Virus record (IMG/VR): IMGVR_UViG_3300021517_000002
Coordinates: 1-44,730 of that record
Direction: 5' to 3' (one strand)
Length of the DNA: 44,730 nucleotides
Source of the DNA: a virus
The notes beneath the pieces are model-generated. The model was not told the origin of the DNA and searched no databases. It worked only from the letters and a program-made list of their open reading frames with translations. Positions 40,336 to 44,730 of this stretch are shown one piece after another (positions within the stretch are counted from its first letter, which is position 1; each line of letters opens with the position of its first letter). The position numbers were made by a program, and so were the translations under genes.

Positions 40336-42210
40336 TTATTCACCTCTTTTTCTTCTCGTTCTTTTTGGTGCTTCTTCCTGTTGTTCAGGTTCAGCAGAAG
40401 TTTCTTCCTTCACTTCATCCCTGGACTTTCTTGAACGAGTTCTTGTTTTTGGTTTTTCTTCTTCCTGCATTTCTTCAGGAAGGTCATCTTCTTGAATATC
40501 TTCTTGTACATTTTCTTCATCTGATTCAGTTTCTTCTACTTGATCAGCTTCATTAACAGGTTCTTTGGTTGGTTCAACATCACTATCAGAAGCTTCATTT
40601 TCACTTGTAGAAGGTTCTTCATCCTTTTGGGATGTTTCCTTCTTGGTTCTACCTTTTCGCCCACCAGTGGACTTAGTTGAAGCTGAATCAGCACCCTTTT
40701 CAGTTTTAGTTGATTTACCTTTCATTTTTTCAACTGCATTTTTATTTGCTTCTTCATAAACAATTAGGAATTCATCATAATCAAGTGGAATTTCATTGAT
40801 GGATGTTGTTAATCTTCCACCACCAAAAACAACTTCATTTGTTTTGAATGAAAGGGTTCTAACCTCACCATCAGCAATAACCCTTGCAACAATATCCACC
40901 ATACCTGCAACTTTATTTGCTGTTTTTTCTTGTAGGTTGGGTTTGATTGCAGTGATCTTGTCACCGCCTTTTTTAGTAATGTCCTTGGACAAATCTTCAT
41001 GTGAAATGAGAATGATATTTTCATAGTCCAGGTTCATCAGTTTTTTCAAGGTTGATAGAAATTCAGTTCTCACTTTATCCCAAGCTCTGAAACTATCATC
41101 TGATTCATGCGTGATTCCCATTTGGTCATACATGTACAATCTGCAATATTCATAGGTATCTTCAAGTAGGTCAACAATGATAGTTTTGAAGTCATTTTGT
41201 TTCTTTTCAAGTTCTGCTATTACATCCTTGAATGCTGCCCATGCAAGTGTTCTTTTTGTCATTCGACCTTCAACAGAAACCTGGTCTTTGATGGAAATAT
41301 AAGGTGCATCTACAAACTTAATGTTTCCATCTGTATTCAGCATTAATGGATCAGGGAAATTATTTGCAAAGGTTGTTTTTCCACTGAATGGTGAACCATA
41401 CATCCAAATAACTTTCTTATCAATTTTTTCAATGTTACGTCTTTCATTTTTAGGTAATAACATATAATCTTCTCCTTCAACGCAATATTTTTGGTATTCG
41501 CAAAAGTTACAAAGGTAACTTTCATTTTTAGGGAATTCAGTTGCTTCCAGTACACTTTTAACATCAAGCATGTATTCAATGACCATTGAAGGATCATATT
41601 CAATCTTGACCAGTTTTGGTTCAAGCTTGTCCAATTCGCTTTCAAGTCTTTGTCTGAACTGGAATAAATCTTCTGTTTTCTTTTGTCGAATACTTGTTTT
41701 AGGAACAAACAGAAAGTACATATCCCTGATGGTCTTACCTGGATTCTGTTTTTCCCAAAAGTATTTATACAAATGAAGCTGTTGTGACTTTTTATAATTC
41801 GAAACATTATTGGAATATTTAAAGTCATAAAGGTCATACTGATTTGGAACTTCCACTTCACGTTCAAATACTGTTGCAGGTGCAAGAAGGTCAATATATC
41901 CAATGAAATCTTCATCTTCAATCTTCACTTCAAATTCACCTTGTGGAATCATTTTTGCTGCCTTTGGTATGACATTCCTTAATTTCATGACTTCTTCAAT
42001 ATGCCTATCAGTAATAATTGGATAAGACATAAGATATTCTTTGACTGCTACTTCAACACCCTTTTCAAGACCTGTATGCATTGCTGTTCCAATGATTAAA
42101 GGATGATCTGCATTATCAGGTGGTAAGGTCAATAACTTGTCAATATATCGCAGCTTGTACCTGAATGAGCATTTTTTATGAAGGTCAACTCTTGAATGTG
42201 AGAACTGCAC
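40336..42210 (-). CDS. Fused Cas4/RecB-like nuclease and Sak4-like ATPase
   Basis: 624 residues. N-terminal PD-(D/E)XK nuclease (about 1-245): FSHSRVDLHKKCSFRYKLRY, GYID (Asp107), YDFK (Asp129/Lys131), QQLHLYKY; cysteines 14, 234, 237 and 243 fit a Cas4/AddB-type iron-sulfur cluster. Phage RecA-superfamily ATPase (about 262-495): Walker A GSPFSGKTT (272-280), Walker B TIIVDLLED. C-terminal about 125 residues are acidic with basic patches, probably disordered. Sak4 proteins anneal or exchange strands and are usually separate from the exonuclease. Overlaps the VRR-NUC gene by 82 bases. Confidence 0.87.
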   Translation of the reverse strand: MQFSHSRVDLHKKCSFRYKLRYIDKLLTLPPDNADHPLIIGTAMHTGLEKGVEVAVKEYLMSYPIITDRHIEEVMKLRNVIPKAAKMIPQGEFEVKIEDEDFIGYIDLLAPATVFEREVEVPNQYDLYDFKYSNNVSNYKKSQQLHLYKYFWEKQNPGKTIRDMYFLFVPKTSIRQKKTEDLFQFRQRLESELDKLEPKLVKIEYDPSMVIEYMLDVKSVLEATEFPKNESYLCNFCEYQKYCVEGEDYMLLPKNERRNIEKIDKKVIWMYGSPFSGKTTFANNFPDPLMLNTDGNIKFVDAPYISIKDQVSVEGRMTKRTLAWAAFKDVIAELEKKQNDFKTIIVDLLEDTYEYCRLYMYDQMGITHESDDSFRAWDKVRTEFLSTLKKLMNLDYENIILISHEDLSKDITKKGGDKITAIKPNLQEKTANKVAGMVDIVARVIADGEVRTLSFKTNEVVFGGGRLTTSINEIPLDYDEFLIVYEEANKNAVEKMKGKSTKTEKGADSASTKSTGGRKGRTKKETSQKDEEPSTSENEASDSDVEPTKEPVNEADQVEETESDEENVQEDIQEDDLPEEMQEEEKPKTRTRSRKSRDEVKEETSAEPEQQEEAPKRTRRKRGE

Positions 42211-42545
42211 CCTATCACCCCTTCCATTATCTTTTTGAAGTTTTCAAATCCATCAGGGTAAAGAATCATGCTAATTCCGTTTGACTTATTAATTCGTGCT
42301 GTATTCATCTTTTGAAGTGCGGAAGCTTTCCCATTAGGTGCTTTTATCTCCACTGTAATGAAGAAGCCATTCACGCAAAGGATTAAGTCAGGAATACCGC
42401 TTTTCTGATAACCTCCACCCCAAATCTTAGTGAACCATCCTATCTGATCAGTATGCATTTGATGTGATGGTGTACCTGCCTGGTAAACCCCGATAGAATG
42501 AAGGTATTTCTTTATTTTTCCTTCAAATTGTTTTTCTGCTGCCAT
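42129..42545 (-). CDS. VRR-NUC domain nuclease
   Basis: 138 residues. EKQFEGKIKKYLHSIGVYQA, GIPDLILCVNGFFITVEIKA and ASALQKMNTARINKSNGIS give the PD-(D/E)XK core of VRR-NUC (Asp, ExK, Q). Stand-alone VRR-NUC proteins are usual beside SNF2 helicases in phages and may resolve branched DNA. The C-terminal tail overlaps the next gene by 82 bases. Confidence 0.9.
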   Translation of the reverse strand: MAAEKQFEGKIKKYLHSIGVYQAGTPSHQMHTDQIGWFTKIWGGGYQKSGIPDLILCVNGFFITVEIKAPNGKASALQKMNTARINKSNGISMILYPDGFENFKKIMEGVIGCSSHIQELTFIKNAHSGTSCDILTSY

Positions 42546-42868
42546 TACTTCACCTTGAAGGTTAAATATGCTTTTCGATTTGTAACCTTTGGGTAATCTT
42601 CAAGTAATTCCTGATGCAATTTAGGTTCTTTTTCTTCCAGTGCTTTTAAGTCAATGGAAGTTGATGAAGAAGCTGCAACCCTAGTAATCTTCAAGAACTG
42701 ATTATCAATGGATTTAATTTCATGTTCGTCCATTGCTTTTTCAAGGTCTGCTTTAACCTTTTTTTCTTGTTCGTCCAATTGCTTTTTTGTTTTTGTGATT
42801 TCTGACAGTTGTTTAAATACTTGTAAATAATGATTTTCAAAAACTTGAACTTCTGTTTGGTTACTCAT
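42545..42868 (-). CDS. Hypothetical coiled-coil early protein
   Basis: 107 residues. Helical, with a coiled coil (about 12-50, TKTKKQLDEQEKKVKADLEK) and a C-terminal TNRKAYLTFKV strand; resembles short Gp157-like or unnamed proteins between SNF2 and VRR-NUC genes. Function unknown. The start overlaps the helicase stop by four bases. Confidence 0.7.
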   Translation of the reverse strand: MSNQTEVQVFENHYLQVFKQLSEITKTKKQLDEQEKKVKADLEKAMDEHEIKSIDNQFLKITRVAASSSTSIDLKALEEKEPKLHQELLEDYPKVTNRKAYLTFKVK

Positions 42869-44211
42869 TTTTCAACCTTCCTTTCATAATCAATAAATAA
42901 TTCATCAGTGTAATCTTTCCGCATTTCCAAAGTTTGAAGAATATCTTCTTCCACGCTTCCCTTGCATACCATCAAATAGTAGAAACAAGGTTTACTTTGA
43001 CCGATTCTGTGAATCCGCTTCTTGGATTGTTCAAAGAGTTCACTTTTTTCCGTCAAAGTGAAATAAATAATTTTGTTCGCCTTTTGAAGATTTAATCCCA
43101 TTGCACCTGCCTGATATTGAATGAAAGTAATAGAATTATCTTCTGTTTCATAGTTTGCAAGGTCTTTCGTTTGTCCATTTACTTCTGAAATAGGTCTTTT
43201 AAATTTTTCTGCAATTTTCTTCAAAGATTGCAATTCTTCATTGAAGTTATAAAAAACTATCAATCTATCATTTGTACTGGAAACCAAATCTTCAAAAGCC
43301 TTTATCTTATTCCAGTTGTAATGACCGCAAAGCATCCTTGAATACAAACGCTTGGTTAATGTCGTATCACCGATTAATTCAACCCTTGGTGTTACATCCG
43401 TTCCATAGTAATCACTGTCATCCTTGAATTCAGTAAGGTTCAAAGTATCAAAAGTGATGAGTGAATTCTTTTGGAACTTCCAGTATTCCCTAGTAGTGCT
43501 AATATCAATTGGAATGAACGTTTGTTCAGGAAGTTCAAAGCATTCATCTGTTTTCATGAATATTGCTCCATGATCACGCATCTTTTGCTTCAACCTATCG
43601 ACATTTTTATAAGGTTCATCCTTGTCCACTATTTTCATAGGAAAACCACCGACTTCAATCTTCTTCCAATTCACATATTGTTTGTTATAAAGGTCTTTGC
43701 TTATCTTCCAACCAAGAAGATGAATCTGTGACCAAAGATTTTCATACTTACCTGATGTTGGTGTTCCTGAAAGAAGAATCACATTATCAGGTTTCATTTG
43801 AAGAATAAATTTGGTTCTTTTTGCTGATTCATTTTGAACCATTGAACTTTCATCAAGCATCAAAGTGTAATGTTCCAGGTGAAGAAAGAACTTTCTTCTG
43901 AACAACAAATCATAATTAACAACCAGGATGCATTTTTCAAATTGGTCTTTATTATCCAAGTAATATTTAGATGAAGCTTGAACCGTCATATCAATGACTT
44001 CATAATTTGGATAATACTTTTTCAAGTGATCAATCCATGTGTCAAGTAATGATTTTTGACAAACCAAGATATTCAAGTCAGTTCCAAGCTGTATCATCTT
44101 TTCCGAACCAACGAATGTTTTACCAAGACCCATGTCCAAGTAATAAGCGACTCTATTAAAATTCTTTGTTTGTTCCAGTGCTTGTTCTTGATGGGGGAAT
44201 AGCTGAATCAT
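42865..44211 (-). CDS. SNF2-family helicase
   Basis: 448 residues; ribosome site GGTGAT. Motif I DMGLGKT (Lys31), motif II LDESS, motif III LLSGTPTSGKYENLW, C-terminal helicase motifs FIQYQAGAMGLNLQKANKII and KKRIHRIGQSKPCFYYLMV. Minimal phage SNF2 ATPase, linked by position to VRR-NUC. Probably a DNA translocase in replication or recombination. The start overlaps the stop of the pentapeptide gene. Confidence 0.93.
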   Translation of the reverse strand: MIQLFPHQEQALEQTKNFNRVAYYLDMGLGKTFVGSEKMIQLGTDLNILVCQKSLLDTWIDHLKKYYPNYEVIDMTVQASSKYYLDNKDQFEKCILVVNYDLLFRRKFFLHLEHYTLMLDESSMVQNESAKRTKFILQMKPDNVILLSGTPTSGKYENLWSQIHLLGWKISKDLYNKQYVNWKKIEVGGFPMKIVDKDEPYKNVDRLKQKMRDHGAIFMKTDECFELPEQTFIPIDISTTREYWKFQKNSLITFDTLNLTEFKDDSDYYGTDVTPRVELIGDTTLTKRLYSRMLCGHYNWNKIKAFEDLVSSTNDRLIVFYNFNEELQSLKKIAEKFKRPISEVNGQTKDLANYETEDNSITFIQYQAGAMGLNLQKANKIIYFTLTEKSELFEQSKKRIHRIGQSKPCFYYLMVCKGSVEEDILQTLEMRKDYTDELFIDYERKVEK

Positions 44212-44730
44212 TAAATCACCTTGATTCCAGTAATTTCATAGAATTTATCAGCATCAAAATTTGGTATATTCTTGATGATATTTCTTCTAATTTCTGAAAG
44301 ATCGTTCCACCATTCAATAGCAGCATTTGAATTATCACGCTCTTTCAAATAACCACCAGTTGTTTCATAATCAGGGTATTGTTCCTTTTCTTCATCTGTC
44401 ATATCTTCTTCATAAATCCATTCAGTAGGTCTGAAATTAATCTGATTCAGAAGATAACATGCATCTGATCTTCTCCATTGTTCAAATGTCATATCAGTTT
44501 CTTCATCAAAGAATTTCAACTTATGTTGCTCTGTATTGAAGCAACCTGAATTGAAAGAAGATTTGTTCCAATCACCACTGTTGCGATTACCACTGTTGGA
44601 ATGACCACTGTTGGAATGACCACTGTTCCAATCACCACTGTTCCAATCACCACTGTTGGAATGACCACTGTTCCAATCACCACTGTTGCGATTACCACTG
44701 TTGGAATCACCACTGTTCCAATCACCACTG
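44211..44730 (-). CDS. Pentapeptide-repeat phage protein, C-terminal part (begins at 443)
   Basis: This is the remainder of the gene that starts at 443. About ten more NSGDW/NSGHS/NSGNR repeats run from 44730 to about 44566. A linker (KSSFNSGCFNTEQHK) and a C-terminal domain of about 100 residues follow, containing FDEETDMTFEQW, EWIYEEDMTDEEKEQYPDYE and NIIKNIPNFDADKFYEITGI. No start codon with a ribosome site exists for the C-terminal part alone; the TTG at 44519 is internal. The stop at 44211 overlaps the start of the SNF2 gene. The same three-part layout (N domain, repeats, acidic C domain) is seen in other Firmicutes phage proteins of unknown role. Confidence 0.85.
   Translation of the reverse strand, partial: SGDWNSGDSNSGNRNSGDWNSGHSNSGDWNSGDWNSGHSNSGHSNSGNRNSGDWNKSSFNSGCFNTEQHKLKFFDEETDMTFEQWRRSDACYLLNQINFRPTEWIYEEDMTDEEKEQYPDYETTGGYLKERDNSNAAIEWWNDLSEIRRNIIKNIPNFDADKFYEITGIKVI
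44563..44730 (-). repeat. 15-bp tandem repeats encoding NSGxx pentapeptides (right part)
   Basis: Right-hand portion of the same array; translated on the minus strand it reads SGDWN, SGDSN, SGNRN, SGHSN units. The phase joins exactly with position 1. All other frames are spurious, including one giving a hydrophobic VVIGT-type peptide. Confidence 0.9.

Noticed and set aside
40809-41921. Minus-strand alternative frames inside the nuclease-ATPase gene
   Set aside because: No ribosome sites or recognisable motifs; shadows of the long gene.
44516-44728. Hydrophobic repeat peptide (VVIGT/VVIPT) on the minus strand
   Set aside because: It is a shifted frame of the pentapeptide repeat. The frame that continues across the junction and into conserved flanking domains is the real one.
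1-44730. tRNA or rRNA genes
   Set aside because: I saw no cloverleaf-like segment or rRNA sequence in the intergenic regions; all gaps over 300 bases are the R1 and R2 regions.

Overview
The window looks like the complete genome of a temperate myophage (contractile tail) of an AT-rich Bacillota host, probably Bacillales. The morphogenesis genes follow the PBSX/xkd order of Bacillus. Two features argue that the molecule is circular. One pentapeptide-repeat gene is cut by the window ends and rejoins in frame across them (963 nt, 321 codons), and the first 30 bases equal the last 30. The true form could be a circular phage or plasmid-prophage, or a circularly permuted linear genome.

Layout. Nearly everything is on the minus strand, so it is transcribed from high to low coordinates. 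(a) 2.2-4.9 kb: immunity and integration. A plus-strand LexA/CI-like S24 repressor and a large serine integrase diverge from a minus-strand Cro-like gene, with palindromic operators (GTCGCAT-N3-ATGCGAC) between them. A candidate attP palindrome lies just after the integrase. (b) 2.4 kb down through the origin of numbering to 31.7 kb: early operon. It holds small regulators, the pentapeptide protein, a SNF2 helicase, VRR-NUC, a fused Cas4-like nuclease/Sak4-like ATPase, an RyR-domain protein, a DUF669 ssDNA-binding protein, a compact family B DNA polymerase, a primase-helicase, a split cytosine-5 methyltransferase, MazG-like and HD enzymes. (c) 31.4 kb down to 6.7 kb: late operon. A sigma-region-4-like regulator is followed by terS, terL, portal, minor head, scaffold, capsid, connectors, sheath, tube, frameshifted tail chaperones, tape measure, baseplate, tail fibre, DGR, holin and amidase. 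(d) 4.9-6.6 kb: accessory genes (two ribbon-helix-helix-like proteins, a small zinc-ribbon membrane protein, a PH-like protein).

The most striking system is a diversity-generating retroelement (DGR) at 8.8-10.3 kb. It has a reverse transcriptase with YMDD and IGNxxSQ motifs, a 120-nt template repeat, and a variable repeat at the 3' end of the tail-fibre gene. TR and VR differ at 28 positions, all of them adenines in TR on the coding strand, with no other substitution in the 120 nt. No avd gene is next to it. An 11-bp perfect inverted repeat brackets TR.

Other points: a roughly 100-bp composite element (25-bp perfect match plus paired TGTTCAA iterons at near-identical spacing) occurs twice in inverted orientation, upstream of the rightward gene at 6.2 kb and of the late operon at 31.4 kb, and is a candidate origin or shared promoter. 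An A AAA AAC slippery site precedes the tail-chaperone stop. Strong intrinsic terminators partition the late operon. A (TG)9 tract lies inside the methyltransferase.
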